Positions 1 to 8,704 of a DNA stretch of 32,806 bases are shown one piece after another; position 1 is the first letter of the stretch; every line of letters begins with the position of its first letter. A program made the position numbers and the translations under genes. Origin of the DNA: an uncultured Pelagibacteraceae bacterium. Its GTDB lineage: Bacteria > Pseudomonadota > Alphaproteobacteria > Pelagibacterales > Pelagibacteraceae. The DNA is taken from positions 1-32,806 of the forward strand of contig CACHQX010000006.1 of assembly GCA_902582235.1 (NCBI GenBank), read 5' to 3'. Below the pieces are notes generated by a model. The model was not told the origin of the DNA. It saw only the letters and a list, made by a program, of their open reading frames with translations, and did no database searches.

Positions 1-1
1 T

Positions 2-211
2 ACAAAAAAGATAGTTGATGTTTTCAAAAATATAAAAAAAAATACAAAAAAAACTTATTTACTTCAAAGTATTAAAAGCAACAGTGATATTAAAATTGAA
101 TATTTAGAATTGAGAAATAAAAATAATCTTAGTCCAATTTTTAACAAAAAAAATTTGAAACTCTTTGTATGTTTTTATATTAAGAAAGTTAGATTAATTG
201 ATAATTTTTAG
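2..211 (+). CDS. panC: Pantothenate synthetase (pantoate--beta-alanine ligase), C-terminal fragment
   Basis: Only the last 69 codons of a gene that enters from the left are present; the frame is open from base 2 to a TAG at 209-211. The readable tail contains IEYLELRNKNNLSPI followed by LKLFVCFYIKKVRLIDNF. This matches the C-terminal pattern of PanC: a VEYVEIRD-like strand, a hydrophobic strand, then a final TRLIDN motif. PanC joins pantoate and beta-alanine with ATP in the last step of pantothenate (vitamin B5) synthesis in the cytoplasm. The catalytic N-terminal domain lies outside the window, so the call rests on the tail alone. Its stop overlaps the stop of the convergent mgtE gene by 4 nt. 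Confidence 0.72.
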   Translation, partial: TKKIVDVFKNIKKNTKKTYLLQSIKSNSDIKIEYLELRNKNNLSPIFNKKNLKLFVCFYIKKVRLIDNF

Positions 212-1587
212 CCGTAAAAGAAATATGCGCCAATACCTAAAAAGGACAAAAAACCAATTACATCTGTGACAGTTGTTACAAACACGCTTGATGCTATAGC
301 TGGGTCAATATTAAGTTTTTTTAATGTCACTGGAATTAAAATGCCAAACAAGCCAGCAACAATCATATTTAATATCATCGAGATAGAAATGATTATGGAT
401 AAAACATAATCCTTAAACCAAAGTTGAACTATTAAAGCACTTATTATTGCAAAAATAATTCCGTTTAAAACTCCAATATTAAATTCTTTTAAAACAATTT
501 TTAAAAAGTTACTATTTGTTAAATCATTTGTAGCTATACCGCGAATAGTTACAGCTAGCGTTTGCATGCCAGCATTACCACCCATTGAAGCTACTATTGG
601 CATTAAGAAAGCTAAAGCAACCATTTGTTCAATAGTTGCACCGAATTTACTAATAACCCAAGTTGCTAAAAATGCTGTAAAAAGATTTAGCAAAAGCCAA
701 TTAAATCGTCTTTGTGTTTTTTTTATTACCCCATCAGTGATTTCTTCATCTCCAACACCAGCTAGCCTTAAAGTATCTTCCTCTGCCTCCTCTTTAAGAA
801 CAGTTAATATGTCATCACTAGTAATCATACCAACTAACTTTTTTGTTTTATCAATTACAGCTGCTGAATTAAGATTGTAATTTTCAAAAAGTCTTCCGAC
901 TTCCTCTCGATCCATATCAACTGGAATAGTTACTTGAGACTCCAACATAATTTCAACCATTTTACTTTCACGAGGGGTTCTCAAAACTTTTGATGAAGGG
1001 ACAGTTCCAAGAGGTTTAAATTCATTATCAATAATATAAATTTCTAAAAATTGTTCAGGAAGATCTTTATTTTCTCTTAAATAATCAATTGTTTGTCCGA
1101 CAGACCAATTACTTGGAATAGCTGTAAATTCTCTCTGCATAATACGTGCAGCAGAGTCTTCGGGGTAACTTAAACTTTCTAATAAAGCAAATCTATCTTT
1201 AGGCGGTAAAGAACTTAGAATTTCATTTTTACTTTTTTCTTCAATGTTTTCCAATATTTTTATAGCATCATCGGATTCCAAGTTTTTAAGAATAAATATT
1301 ATAGAAGCAGTAGAAAGTAATTTTATAATTTCAGATTGAATGTTTTCATTTAATTCAACGAATAATTCTGGATCTAATTTAAAATTATTCAATTTAATAA
1401 GATTTTCTCTATCGTCTTGGCTTAGATGTTCGATAATATCTGCTGCATCAGCAGGGTGCATCTCTCTAAAGGAATTAGTAATAAAATTTACATCGTTTTT
1501 TTGAATTTTTTCTTCAATTACTTTGATATATTCTTTATTAAATTCAAAGTTTACTTTTTTATCGATTTTTTTTTTTAAATTGCTCAT
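208..1587 (-). CDS. mgtE: Magnesium transporter MgtE
   Basis: Channel-like Mg2+ importer of the inner membrane, 459 aa, the usual family length. The order of parts is typical: a soluble MgtE N-terminal domain (about 30-132, with the HPADAAD segment at 44-50), two CBS domains (about 138-200 and 202-262), then a membrane domain with about five helices (about 290-457). The membrane part carries MPIVASMGGNAGMQT (329-343) and TDVIGF (441-446). Asp442 probably corresponds to the pore Asp that binds Mg2+ in the Thermus protein (inference from motif position). The N and CBS domains are known in the family to gate the pore by sensing cytoplasmic Mg2+. An AGGA ribosome site sits 6-7 nt before the ATG. 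The gene is divergent from lipB and does not belong to the ribosomal operon. No Mg2+ riboswitch is visible in the 67-bp upstream gap. Confidence 0.95.
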   Translation of the reverse strand: MSNLKKKIDKKVNFEFNKEYIKVIEEKIQKNDVNFITNSFREMHPADAADIIEHLSQDDRENLIKLNNFKLDPELFVELNENIQSEIIKLLSTASIIFILKNLESDDAIKILENIEEKSKNEILSSLPPKDRFALLESLSYPEDSAARIMQREFTAIPSNWSVGQTIDYLRENKDLPEQFLEIYIIDNEFKPLGTVPSSKVLRTPRESKMVEIMLESQVTIPVDMDREEVGRLFENYNLNSAAVIDKTKKLVGMITSDDILTVLKEEAEEDTLRLAGVGDEEITDGVIKKTQRRFNWLLLNLFTAFLATWVISKFGATIEQMVALAFLMPIVASMGGNAGMQTLAVTIRGIATNDLTNSNFLKIVLKEFNIGVLNGIIFAIISALIVQLWFKDYVLSIIISISMILNMIVAGLFGILIPVTLKKLNIDPAIASSVFVTTVTDVIGFLSFLGIGAYFFYG

Positions 1588-1631
1588 TTTAAATCCTGTA
1601 AAAATTATTAGAACTATTAATACAAATTAAA

Positions 1632-1637
1632 TATAAT
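1632..1637 (+). promoter_or_regulatory. Putative -10 box for lipB
   Basis: A perfect TATAAT lies 17 bp before the lipB ATG in the 67-bp gap between the divergent mgtE and lipB genes. No convincing -35 is seen; the segments 17-18 bp upstream read TAGAAC or TTAGAA. If the box is used, transcription would start near 1644. That leaves only about 11 nt of leader without a Shine-Dalgarno sequence, so lipB may be translated almost leaderless. In such AT-rich DNA a TATAAT can occur by chance. Confidence 0.35.
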
Positions 1638-1654
1638 ACAATTTTTAAATTCTT

Positions 1655-2269
1655 ATGGAGATCAAAATATCAAAAAAACCAGTAAAATATGAAGAAGCTA
1701 TTGAATATCTCCATGAAAGGGTTCATCAAGTTTCTCAGAATAGAAATGAAGAGTTGATTTGGTTTTTAGAACACAAATCTGTTTATACATGTGGTGTAAA
1801 CTTTAACAAAAAAGATGTTTTAGATAAAAATGTAAAAATAGTTAAAACTAATAGAGGTGGAAAAATAACATGGCACGGTCCGGGACAATTGATTTGCTAC
1901 TTTGTAATAGACATATCTAGAAGAAAAAAAGATATAAGAAAATTTATAACAGTAATTGAAAATTCAATTATTGAAACTTTAAAAGATTTTAAGATAAGCT
2001 CTTTCAGTGATAGAAAAAATATAGGTATTTGGGTTTTGGATAAAAACGAAGAAAAAAAAATTGCAGCAATAGGTTTTCGTGTAAAAAAATGGATTGCATT
2101 TCATGGATTTTCTTTAAACCTATCTAACAATTTAGATGATTATAAAAAAATAGTTCCATGTGGCATTTCTGATAAAGGTATTTCCAAGATTTATAATTTT
2201 AAAAGAGTCTCAAAAGATAAAATAATTAATAGACTCAAAGTAAATCTTATTAAGAATTTAAAATATTAA
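1655..2269 (+). CDS. lipB: Octanoyltransferase (lipoyl(octanoyl) transferase) LipB
   Basis: Moves the octanoyl group from acyl carrier protein to lipoyl domains of enzymes such as pyruvate dehydrogenase and the glycine cleavage H protein, the first step of endogenous lipoate synthesis. The protein has 204 aa. The family signature RGGKITWHGPGQL is at 67-79. The two catalytic residues are visible: a lysine in KKIAAIG (Lys135) and a cysteine in VPCG (Cys169). These are the numbers known for the E. coli enzyme, and HGFSLNL (150-156) also fits. The ATG at 1655 gives the expected N terminus. The 3' end overlaps the rluC-like gene on the other strand by 20 nt, and a run of nine T follows the stop. 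No lipA is nearby. Confidence 0.95.
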   Translation: MEIKISKKPVKYEEAIEYLHERVHQVSQNRNEELIWFLEHKSVYTCGVNFNKKDVLDKNVKIVKTNRGGKITWHGPGQLICYFVIDISRRKKDIRKFITVIENSIIETLKDFKISSFSDRKNIGIWVLDKNEEKKIAAIGFRVKKWIAFHGFSLNLSNNLDDYKKIVPCGISDKGISKIYNFKRVSKDKIINRLKVNLIKNLKY

Positions 2270-3167
2270 GTTTTTTTTTATTTAAATACTTGTTAAATGC
2301 AGCAGGTGGATCTGCTTTATAAAAGAATTTTTTATTATTAATATAAAATTTCAATGAGTAAGCATGTAACATAAGATCTTTATCACTTTTAATTTTTTTA
2401 TTTGATAAAATATATTTTTTATCTCCCACAATTGGATTATCAATTAAAGCTAGCTGTTTTCTTAACTGGTGCTTTCTTCCTGTTACTGGCTTAAGCTCAA
2501 GAAATGAAGTTGTATTTGTTTCAGAAAGAACTTTATAATAAGTTAACGCTTTTTCAATTTTCTTTTTATCATTTTCAAATGTTATAAGTTCATTTTTTAA
2601 TTCGCCTTTTTTTTTACTTATCTGACCGTGACATACAGCTAAATAAGTTTTATGAATTTTTCTTAGTCTAAATAAGGTTGTTAATAATCTTGCTGAATTA
2701 TGATTTTTAGAAATTATCATTATACCAGATGTTTCCTTATCTAATCTATGAACTGGAAATGGTTTTGTATCCTTAAAAAATTCACTAGATGCAAGTATAT
2801 CAATTAGGTTCTTTTTTGATTTTGTTCCACCTTGAACTGGTACACCTGGACTTTTGTCTATTACGATAAAGTCATCATTATTTTCTAATATTCTGTTCTC
2901 ATGAATTTTTAAAAGTTCAGAAGATGGTGAAAATTTTTTGTTAGTTTCCTTATTTTTATTAATTTCAAAATTAAAATTAAAAAACTTAACTTTGTCTCCT
3001 TTTTTTAATTTATAGGAACTATTTACTTTTTTTATGTTAACTTTAATTTTACCTTTTCTTAAAGATTTTTCGATTAATGACTGTGGTAGAAAAGCAATGT
3101 TATTTCTTATCCACCTATCAATACGCATACCTGAATAAATTTCCTTAATAATGTAGGACTTATTCAT
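2250..3167 (-). CDS. rluC: 23S rRNA pseudouridine synthase, RluC-like (RluA family)
   Basis: Converts selected uridines of 23S rRNA to pseudouridine. The 305-aa protein has an N-terminal S4-type RNA-binding domain (about 13-60, with GMRIDRWI and SLRKGKIKVN) and the RluA catalytic domain. The catalytic Asp is Asp143 in HRLDKETSG (140-148), and a conserved TGRKHQLR motif lies further on. The S4 segment and the VPVQGG stretch after the first catalytic-domain strand resemble RluC (U955/2504/2580 in E. coli) more than RluD or RluA, but the exact targets are inferred. It starts 7 nt after the rplQ stop and is probably the last gene of the alpha operon. Its end overlaps convergent lipB by 20 nt, leaving no room for a separate terminator. 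Confidence 0.85.
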   Translation of the reverse strand: MNKSYIIKEIYSGMRIDRWIRNNIAFLPQSLIEKSLRKGKIKVNIKKVNSSYKLKKGDKVKFFNFNFEINKNKETNKKFSPSSELLKIHENRILENNDDFIVIDKSPGVPVQGGTKSKKNLIDILASSEFFKDTKPFPVHRLDKETSGIMIISKNHNSARLLTTLFRLRKIHKTYLAVCHGQISKKKGELKNELITFENDKKKIEKALTYYKVLSETNTTSFLELKPVTGRKHQLRKQLALIDNPIVGDKKYILSNKKIKSDKDLMLHAYSLKFYINNKKFFYKADPPAAFNKYLNKKKLNILNS

Positions 3168-3174
3168 TATTTAA

Positions 3175-3615
3175 TTATGCTGAGGCTGATTTTTTTTCTT
3201 CTGTGTTTGCAGGTTTATCTTGTGATTTCTTTTTCTTAAATTTTCTTTTTGCTTCTACATCTCTATCTACAAATTCTATTACAGCTAAAGGTGCATTATC
3301 ACCATATCTAAATCCAGCTTTTACAATTCTGGTATATCCTCCAGATCTTTTTTCGTATCTTTTTGATAAAGTTTTTATAACTTTGTTTGCATTAGTTTTG
3401 TCCTGGAGTTGAGATACTAATTTCCTGGTATTTTGCAGATTTTTTTTCTTCCCTAGAGTTATAATTTTATCAGCTTGTGGCTTTAGTACTTTTGCTTTAG
3501 GTAAAGTGGTAATTATTTGCTCATATTTAATTAAATTATTTAGCATATTCTTTATTAACGCTTTTCTATGCTCAGATGTTCTGTTAAGTTTTTTATAACC
3601 TAATCTATGTCTCAT
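3175..3615 (-). CDS. rplQ: 50S ribosomal protein L17
   Basis: Large-subunit protein that sits near the exit of the peptide tunnel. The product has 146 aa. The N terminus MRHRLGYKKLNRTSEHRKAL is the family signature, and the core (about 1-118) ends with RYGDNAPLAVIEFVDRD. A lysine-rich tail of about 25 residues (KRKFKKKKSQ and beyond) extends past the E. coli protein, as in many alphaproteobacteria. The ATG lies 2 nt after the rpoA stop, so translation of the two is probably coupled. Confidence 0.97.
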   Translation of the reverse strand: MRHRLGYKKLNRTSEHRKALIKNMLNNLIKYEQIITTLPKAKVLKPQADKIITLGKKKNLQNTRKLVSQLQDKTNANKVIKTLSKRYEKRSGGYTRIVKAGFRYGDNAPLAVIEFVDRDVEAKRKFKKKKSQDKPANTEEKKSASA

Positions 3616-3617
3616 TA

Positions 3618-4646
3618 TTAAATACTTTCCTCTAATTTTTTAGATAATTCAGCTATGTTGTCAGGAGGCCAATTAGGTATTTCCATACCTAAATAAAGTG
3701 ACATACCATTTAAAACTTCCTTAATCTCGTTAAGCGATTTTCTTCCAAAGTTTGGTGTTCTTAACATTTCTCCCTCTGACTTTTGAACTAAATCTCCAAT
3801 ATAGATAATATTATCATTTTTTAGACAATTCATTGACCTTACAGAAAGTTCCAATTCATCAACTTTTCTTAATAAGTTTTTGTTAAATTCTGGTTCGCTT
3901 GGTTTTTCAGTAATAGTAACTTCTTGAGGTTCATCAAAATTAACAAACATTCCTAATTGGTCTTGAAAAATTCTAGCTGAGTACGCTAACGCATCTTCTG
4001 CTGAGATAGATCCATTAGTTTCTATTTCCATTGTTAATTTGTCATAGTCTAAAGCTTTACCCTCTCTAGCAGTGCTAACAGAATATGACACTTTTTTTAC
4101 TGGACTAAAAAGTGAGTCTATTGGTATTAGACCCAATGGTGGTTCATCTGGTTTGTTAAGTTCAGCGGGTACATAACCTTTTCCGTTACCTATTGTCATC
4201 TCCATATGGAAATTTGTATTTTCATCTAAATTACAAATCACCAAATCAGGGTTTAAAATTTCTATTTCATTAATTTTTGTTATATCTGATGCTTTAATTA
4301 CGCCTGGTCCTTTTGCGTCAAGCACTAATTTTTTTGAACCTTCAGAAGTGCTTTTTAATGCTAAAGATTTTACATTAAGAACAATATCAGTTACATCTTC
4401 TCTTACTCCTTTAATAGAAGTAAACTCATGAAGTACTCCATCAATTTGAATTGCAGTTACAGCAGTACCTCTTATTGAAGACAATAGAATTCTTCTTAGT
4501 GAGTTACCTAAAGTTAAACCATAACCTTTTTCAAGTGGTTCAGCCACAATTTTAGCGTATGATTTGTCATCATTTAAATTAATATCTAACTTTCCAGGTT
4601 TAATTAATGATTTCCAATTTTTTAAATTTACATTAGCCGTTTCCAT
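3618..4646 (-). CDS. rpoA: DNA-directed RNA polymerase subunit alpha
   Basis: Alpha subunit; its dimer is the platform on which beta and beta' assemble, and its C-terminal domain contacts UP elements and activators. The protein has 342 aa. The N-terminal domain spans about 1-235 ([17 protein letters not shown] near 42-58). A linker follows, then the C-terminal domain (about 262-330) with [16 protein letters not shown] and [17 protein letters not shown], the helix-hairpin-helix DNA-binding part. All expected segments are present. The start codon shares one base with the rpsK stop (TAATG). Confidence 0.98.
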   Translation of the reverse strand: METANVNLKNWKSLIKPGKLDINLNDDKSYAKIVAEPLEKGYGLTLGNSLRRILLSSIRGTAVTAIQIDGVLHEFTSIKGVREDVTDIVLNVKSLALKSTSEGSKKLVLDAKGPGVIKASDITKINEIEILNPDLVICNLDENTNFHMEMTIGNGKGYVPAELNKPDEPPLGLIPIDSLFSPVKKVSYSVSTAREGKALDYDKLTMEIETNGSISAEDALAYSARIFQDQLGMFVNFDEPQEVTITEKPSEPEFNKNLLRKVDELELSVRSMNCLKNDNIIYIGDLVQKSEGEMLRTPNFGRKSLNEIKEVLNGMSLYLGMEIPNWPPDNIAELSKKLEESI

Positions 4647-5092
4647 TAAACTCTCCTTTTTTTTGGTGGTCTTGTTCCATTATGAGGCATTGGTGTTGTA
4701 TCTTTAATAGATAAAATTTTAAAACCTCTTGCTTGTAATGCGCGCAAAGCTGTTTCTCTCCCTGAACCTGGCCCTTTAATTTCAACTGTTAAAGTTTTCA
4801 TACCATACTCTAAAGCTTTTGATGCAGCTGAGTCAGCTGCAATTTGTGCTGCGTACGGTGTTGATTTTCTAGAACCTTTAAAACCTTTTTGGCCAGCAGA
4901 GGCCCAAGATACAACATTACCTTGAGTGTCAGCTATTGATACAATAGTATTATTAAAAGTTGATTGAACATAAGCTATTCCATTTACTATGTTCTTCTTA
5001 ACCTTTTTCTTTTTAGAGTAAGAACTTTTTTTAACAGTTTTTACATCTGATTTTTCATCAACTTTTTTTTCTACTTTTTTTTTATCAGCCAT
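4646..5092 (-). CDS. rpsK: 30S ribosomal protein S11
   Basis: Small-subunit platform protein near the mRNA exit site. The product has 148 aa against about 129 in E. coli. The extra length is a lysine/serine/valine-rich N-terminal extension (residues 1 to about 30), after which the core begins with [14 protein letters not shown]. The C-terminal end [18 protein letters not shown] is conserved, and Asn138 is in the position of the asparagine that is converted to isoaspartate in E. coli. No internal ATG would remove the tail, so it is probably translated. The gene lies 6 nt after rpsM and overlaps rpoA by one base. Confidence 0.96.
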   Translation of the reverse strand: MADKKKVEKKVDEKSDVKTVKKSSYSKKKKVKKNIVNGIAYVQSTFNNTIVSIADTQGNVVSWASAGQKGFKGSRKSTPYAAQIAADSAASKALEYGMKTLTVEIKGPGSGRETALRALQARGFKILSIKDTTPMPHNGTRPPKKRRV

Positions 5093-5098
5093 TTTAAA

Positions 5099-5482
5099 CT
5101 ATTTCTTTAATGGTGTTAATTTTTTACCTGCGATAGCAATTGCCTTACCTTTTCTTGTTCTAGCATTACATCTGGTTCTTTGTCCTCTTACAGGTAACTT
5201 TTTTTTATGTCGAAAACCTCTATAGCATGCAAGATCAATTAATCTTTTTATGCTTATTGAATTTTCTCTTCTTAAATCTCCTTCAACTGTAAAGTGCTGG
5301 TCAATATACTCTCTAATTTTTAGGATTTGGTCGTCTGTAAGTTCATTAACCCTTTTTGATTTTGGTATTTCTAATTCCTTACAGATTTGTTTAGAAAACT
5401 TATCCCCAATACCATAAATATATGTGAGACCAATTTGAACGATTTTATTTTGTGGGATGTTTACACCTGCAATTCGAGCCAT
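5099..5482 (-). CDS. rpsM: 30S ribosomal protein S13
   Basis: Head protein of the small subunit that contacts the P-site tRNA and forms bridges to the large subunit. The product has 127 aa. [13 protein letters not shown] at the start, [13 protein letters not shown] in the middle and [14 protein letters not shown] near the end are the family signatures. It is the first gene of the alpha group (rpsM, rpsK, rpoA, rplQ; no rpsD, as usual in Alphaproteobacteria). It follows one of the few long gaps of the cluster, which contains a promoter-like sequence. Confidence 0.98.
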   Translation of the reverse strand: MARIAGVNIPQNKIVQIGLTYIYGIGDKFSKQICKELEIPKSKRVNELTDDQILKIREYIDQHFTVEGDLRRENSISIKRLIDLACYRGFRHKKKLPVRGQRTRCNARTRKGKAIAIAGKKLTPLKK

Positions 5483-5504
5483 AATTTGAGATAAAATTTA
5501 GCCT

Positions 5505-5532
5505 TTTATATAAGATGAAAATTTAAAGTCAA
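5505..5532 (-). promoter_or_regulatory. Putative sigma-70 promoter for the alpha operon (rpsM)
   Basis: On the minus strand the 54-bp gap between adk and rpsM contains TTGACT (5527-5532), a 16-bp spacer and TATAAA (5505-5510). These match the -35 and -10 consensus at five of six positions each. Transcription would start near 5498, about 16 nt before the rpsM ATG. The gap is unusually long for this cluster, which supports a function. The leader would be too short for the S4-binding pseudoknot known upstream of rpsM in E. coli. Confidence 0.5.
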
Positions 5533-5536
5533 CTTT

Positions 5537-6100
5537 TTATAACTTTAAAAAGGCCTTGATTTGCTTGTTTATTTGATCAATTTCTTGATTTCCATCAAGC
5601 TTATAAAAGTTTTGTTTGGATGAATAATACTCTAATACTGGTGAAGTTGTTTTTAAGTAAGTGTCATATCTTTTAAGAATTATATCTAAGTCATCATCAC
5701 TTCTTTTTTCTTCAGTTTTTCTTTTTTCAATTCTTTTAATTATAGTCTCTTTATTTACATTCAAAAAGAAAATAAAATCAATTTGTTGTTCCGTTTCTGA
5801 TAACAATAAATCTAAATTTTTTGCCTGATCTATAGTTCTTGGGTAACCATCAAAAATTAATTTTCCTTTTTTAGTGGAGTCAAAAACTACTTTTTTCATC
5901 AGACTATCAACAATTTCATCATTAACAAATTTACCTTCATTCATAAAAGATATAATTCTCTTACCAATTTCTGTGTCTTTTTTTATTTCATCCCTCAACA
6001 TATCTCCTGTTGAAACTTGAAAATTATTTAATATTTTAACTAGAAATTTTGCTTGAGTACCTTTGCCTGCGCCAGGAGGTCCAAATAGAATTATATTCAC
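5537..6100 (-). CDS. adk: Adenylate kinase (short-LID form)
   Basis: Catalyses ATP + AMP = 2 ADP in the cytoplasm. The protein has 187 aa. The P-loop GPPGAGKGT is at 7-15, the AMP-binding STGDMLR at 30-36 and FDGYPRT at 83-89. After IEKRK (about 124-128) there is only a short loop (TEEKRSDDD) where the long-form enzyme (214 aa in E. coli) has a LID of about 27 residues. It therefore has no zinc-binding LID cysteines. The start is a GTG, 2 nt after the secY stop with a GGAAGA ribosome site. The position after secY is the usual one in Alphaproteobacteria and many other bacteria. Confidence 0.96.
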   Translation of the reverse strand: MNIILFGPPGAGKGTQAKFLVKILNNFQVSTGDMLRDEIKKDTEIGKRIISFMNEGKFVNDEIVDSLMKKVVFDSTKKGKLIFDGYPRTIDQAKNLDLLLSETEQQIDFIFFLNVNKETIIKRIEKRKTEEKRSDDDLDIILKRYDTYLKTTSPVLEYYSSKQNFYKLDGNQEIDQINKQIKAFLKL

Positions 6101-6102
6101 TG

Positions 6103-7383
6103 TTATCTTCCAAATTTTGTTTTTTTAATAAGTTGTTCGTATTGCGCACTCATTAATCTTGTCTGGATTTGTGTTACTGTGTCTATTGCTACGACTACGA
6201 CAATTAAGACTGAAGCTCCTCCTAAATAAAAGGGTATAGGATAGTTTGCAATTAAAAATTCTGGCATTAAACAAACTAATGTCAAATATAATGCTCCAAT
6301 AGTTGTTAGTCTTGTTAAAATTTCTTCTATATATCTTGCGGTGCTTTCGCCCGGTCTAATACCAGGTACAAAGCCACCATATTTTCTTAAATTCTCAGCA
6401 GTTTCATCTGGATTGAATACAAGTGATGTATAAAAGAATGTAAAAAAAATTATTCCTGAAGCATATAAAATCATGTAAAGAGGCTGACCTTGTGAAAAAA
6501 AAGACAAAAAAGAAGATATGTTATCATTCTCACTAATATTAAAATTTGTAAGTGTAGCAGGTAAAAGTAGTATAGCTGAAGCAAAAATTGCTGGTATTAC
6601 ACCTGCTGTATTTATTTTAAGAGGAAGATGTGAAGAGTCACCTCCGTACATTTTATTACCCATTTGTCTCTTAGGGTAGTTTATCAATATTTTTCTTAGA
6701 GCCCTCTCCATAAAGACAATGAACATTATAGTAACTATTAAAAGAACAAAAATAAAAATTATCATTGTTGAAGATATTGCGCCTGTTCTACCTAACTCGA
6801 ATGTAGTAACCAATGCTCTTGGTATCTCTGCGACGATTCCAGAAAATATAATTAATGAAATTCCATTACCTATTCCTCTTTGAGTAATTTGTTCACCTAA
6901 CCACATTAAAAAAATTGTACCAGCAACGATTGTTGTTACAGTTGTAACTTTAAAAAAGATACCTGGATTAATGACTAAATTTTCAGATGACTCAAGTCCA
7001 ACTGACAATCCATACCCTTGAATAGTCGCCAAAAGAACTGTTCCATACCTTGTAATTTGTGTAATTTTTTGTCTTCCAATTGTCCCCTGACTTTTTAAAT
7101 TTTTGAAATAATCTGATGTTCCTGTGAGCAACTGAACTATAATAGAAGATGAGATATATGGCATTATTCCTAAAGCAAATATTGCCATACGGCTAACAGC
7201 ACCACCTGCAAAGACATTAAACATGCCAAGCAAACCTTTTTGATTTCCCTCCATCATAATTTTTAACTGGTCAGGGTCTATACCAGGCAAAGGAACAAAT
7301 GTTCCAAACCTGTAAACTGCTAGAATAAATATGGTAAAAATTATACGATTTCTTAAATCGTTATTTTGTGTCATTGTACTCAT
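6103..7383 (-). CDS. secY: Preprotein translocase subunit SecY
   Basis: Pore-forming subunit of the Sec channel in the inner membrane. The 426-aa protein has ten hydrophobic helices. Signatures are the N-terminal RFGTFVPLPGIDP, the plug-region stretch GNQKGLLGMFNVFAGGA, QRGIGNGISLIIFSGIV, and GFVPGIRPGESTARYIEEILTRLT in the cytoplasmic loop that binds SecA and ribosomes. It lies 10 nt after rplO and just before adk. Its partner SecE is encoded in the same window (30002-30193); secG is not here. Confidence 0.98.
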   Translation of the reverse strand: MSTMTQNNDLRNRIIFTIFILAVYRFGTFVPLPGIDPDQLKIMMEGNQKGLLGMFNVFAGGAVSRMAIFALGIMPYISSSIIVQLLTGTSDYFKNLKSQGTIGRQKITQITRYGTVLLATIQGYGLSVGLESSENLVINPGIFFKVTTVTTIVAGTIFLMWLGEQITQRGIGNGISLIIFSGIVAEIPRALVTTFELGRTGAISSTMIIFIFVLLIVTIMFIVFMERALRKILINYPKRQMGNKMYGGDSSHLPLKINTAGVIPAIFASAILLLPATLTNFNISENDNISSFLSFFSQGQPLYMILYASGIIFFTFFYTSLVFNPDETAENLRKYGGFVPGIRPGESTARYIEEILTRLTTIGALYLTLVCLMPEFLIANYPIPFYLGGASVLIVVVVAIDTVTQIQTRLMSAQYEQLIKKTKFGR

Positions 7384-7393
7384 ATGATTTTAT

Positions 7394-7849
7394 CTATTTG
7401 CTCTCTAAAATTTTAATTGTTGAGCCGTTCTTTGAAAGTTTTTCTTTTGCTGAATTAGATAAAAAATGAACTTCTAAATTCAACTTATCTTTGATTTCAC
7501 CCTGACCAAGTATCTTTATTTTTTCATACTTTTTTTTAATAATTTTCGAACTTTGTAAAAATTTTATATCTATTTTATCAGATGATTTTATTCTCTTTGC
7601 CTCTAGAAGCAGTTGTAAATCGCCTAAATTTAATTTTCCTATTTTGCTTTTATTAAATGAATTAAAACCTCTTTTAGGTAGTCTTCTGTATAAAGGCATT
7701 TGACCACCTTCAAAACTTTTAATTGCAACACCAGATCTTGATTTTTGACCTTTAACACCCCTTCCAGATGTTTTGCCTTTTCCAGATCCAATACCTCTGC
7801 CAACTCTAATTTTTTTTGTTTTAAGTTTAGTTAAACCATTAAGCATCAT
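7394..7849 (-). CDS. rplO: 50S ribosomal protein L15
   Basis: Large-subunit protein needed late in assembly. The product has 151 aa. The glycine/arginine-rich N terminus (GRGIGSGKGKTSGRGVKGQK, about 17-36) and the GGQMPLYRRLPKRGF block are diagnostic; the C-terminal half is less conserved. Two ATGs lie side by side: 7847-7849 overlaps the rpsE stop by one base, while 7844-7846 has the better spacing (6 nt) to the AGAGG ribosome site and gives MLNGLTKLK. The second is the more likely start. No rpmD (L30) gene stands between rpsE and rplO. Confidence 0.96.
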   Translation of the reverse strand: MMLNGLTKLKTKKIRVGRGIGSGKGKTSGRGVKGQKSRSGVAIKSFEGGQMPLYRRLPKRGFNSFNKSKIGKLNLGDLQLLLEAKRIKSSDKIDIKFLQSSKIIKKKYEKIKILGQGEIKDKLNLEVHFLSNSAKEKLSKNGSTIKILESK

Positions 7850-8349
7850 TATCCTCTTTTCTCTATAATTTCAGAAATTTTTTTGTTTCTTATAATTGAT
7901 ATTTGTTTTGGTGAATTTTGTTTTTTTAAAGCTTTTAGACATGCCCTGATAACATTGTGAGGATTTGCAGTTCCAAGTGACTTAGCTACTATATCTTTAA
8001 TACCAAGAACTTCACATACGGCTCTTACCGGTCCACCGGCAATGATACCTGTTCCTTTTGGTGCCGCTCTCATTTTAATTTTTCCAGCACCGTCTTTACC
8101 AGAAACATCATGATGAATTGTTCTTCCTTCTCTTAAGGGAATTTGAATTAAATTTCTTCTAGCCATTTCATTAGCTTTCTTTATGGCATCGGGAACTTGT
8201 TTTGATTTTGCGTGCGCAATACCAATTTTTCCACTCTGATTTCCAACAACTACTAATGCAGAAAAACCAAATCTTCTACCACCCTTAACAACTTTTGTAA
8301 TTCTGTTTACGTGAACAAGTTTTTCTATAAATTCATTTTCTTTAGACAT
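7849..8349 (-). CDS. rpsE: 30S ribosomal protein S5
   Basis: Small-subunit protein at the mRNA entry region, involved in decoding accuracy. The product has 166 aa. It has the S5 N-terminal double-stranded RNA-binding fold ([20 protein letters not shown]) and the C-terminal domain with [21 protein letters not shown] and [13 protein letters not shown]. All signatures match the family and the length equals that of E. coli. The ATG is 1 nt from the rplR stop. Confidence 0.98.
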   Translation of the reverse strand: MSKENEFIEKLVHVNRITKVVKGGRRFGFSALVVVGNQSGKIGIAHAKSKQVPDAIKKANEMARRNLIQIPLREGRTIHHDVSGKDGAGKIKMRAAPKGTGIIAGGPVRAVCEVLGIKDIVAKSLGTANPHNVIRACLKALKKQNSPKQISIIRNKKISEIIEKRG

Positions 8350-8350
8350 G

Positions 8351-8704
8351 TTAAAATTCCATTCCGTTTTTTCTTAATGTTTCAGCAAAAATCTTTACTC
8401 TTCCGTGGTACTTAAATTGACCTCTATCAAAATAAATTTTCTTAATATTTTTTTCTCCTGCTTTTTTAGCTAGTTTTTCAGCAACTATTTTTGAAAGCTC
8501 TGTTTTATTTATTTTTCCAGATTTTATGCCCTTTTCATTAGATGAAGCTGAAAGGATAGTTTTACTATTTGCATCATCTATGATTTGAGCCGAAATATTT
8601 TTTAAACTTCTAGATACGCTTAATCTATAACGATCATTTTTAGAATTATTTTTAAGCTTTTTTCTCACTCTGAATTTTTTTCTTTGTAACGTGTTTAGTT
8701 TCAT
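8351..8704 (-). CDS. rplR: 50S ribosomal protein L18
   Basis: Binds 5S rRNA together with L5 and links it to the large subunit. The product has 117 aa, the family length. Recognisable parts are [20 protein letters not shown], a central linker, and [24 protein letters not shown] at the end, which is the L18 signature (FDRGG..YHGRVKALA). The stop is one base from the start of rpsE; its own start shares one base with the rplF stop. Confidence 0.97.
   Translation of the reverse strand: MKLNTLQRKKFRVRKKLKNNSKNDRYRLSVSRSLKNISAQIIDDANSKTILSASSNEKGIKSGKINKTELSKIVAEKLAKKAGEKNIKKIYFDRGQFKYHGRVKIFAETLRKNGMEF

Noticed and set aside
2271..2279. T9 run after lipB as an intrinsic terminator
   Set aside because: No stable GC-containing stem stands before it; homopolymer T runs are common in this AT-rich DNA.
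5537..6100. Possible deletion in adk because the LID is short
   Set aside because: The short-LID form is a known natural type of adenylate kinase and all binding motifs are intact.
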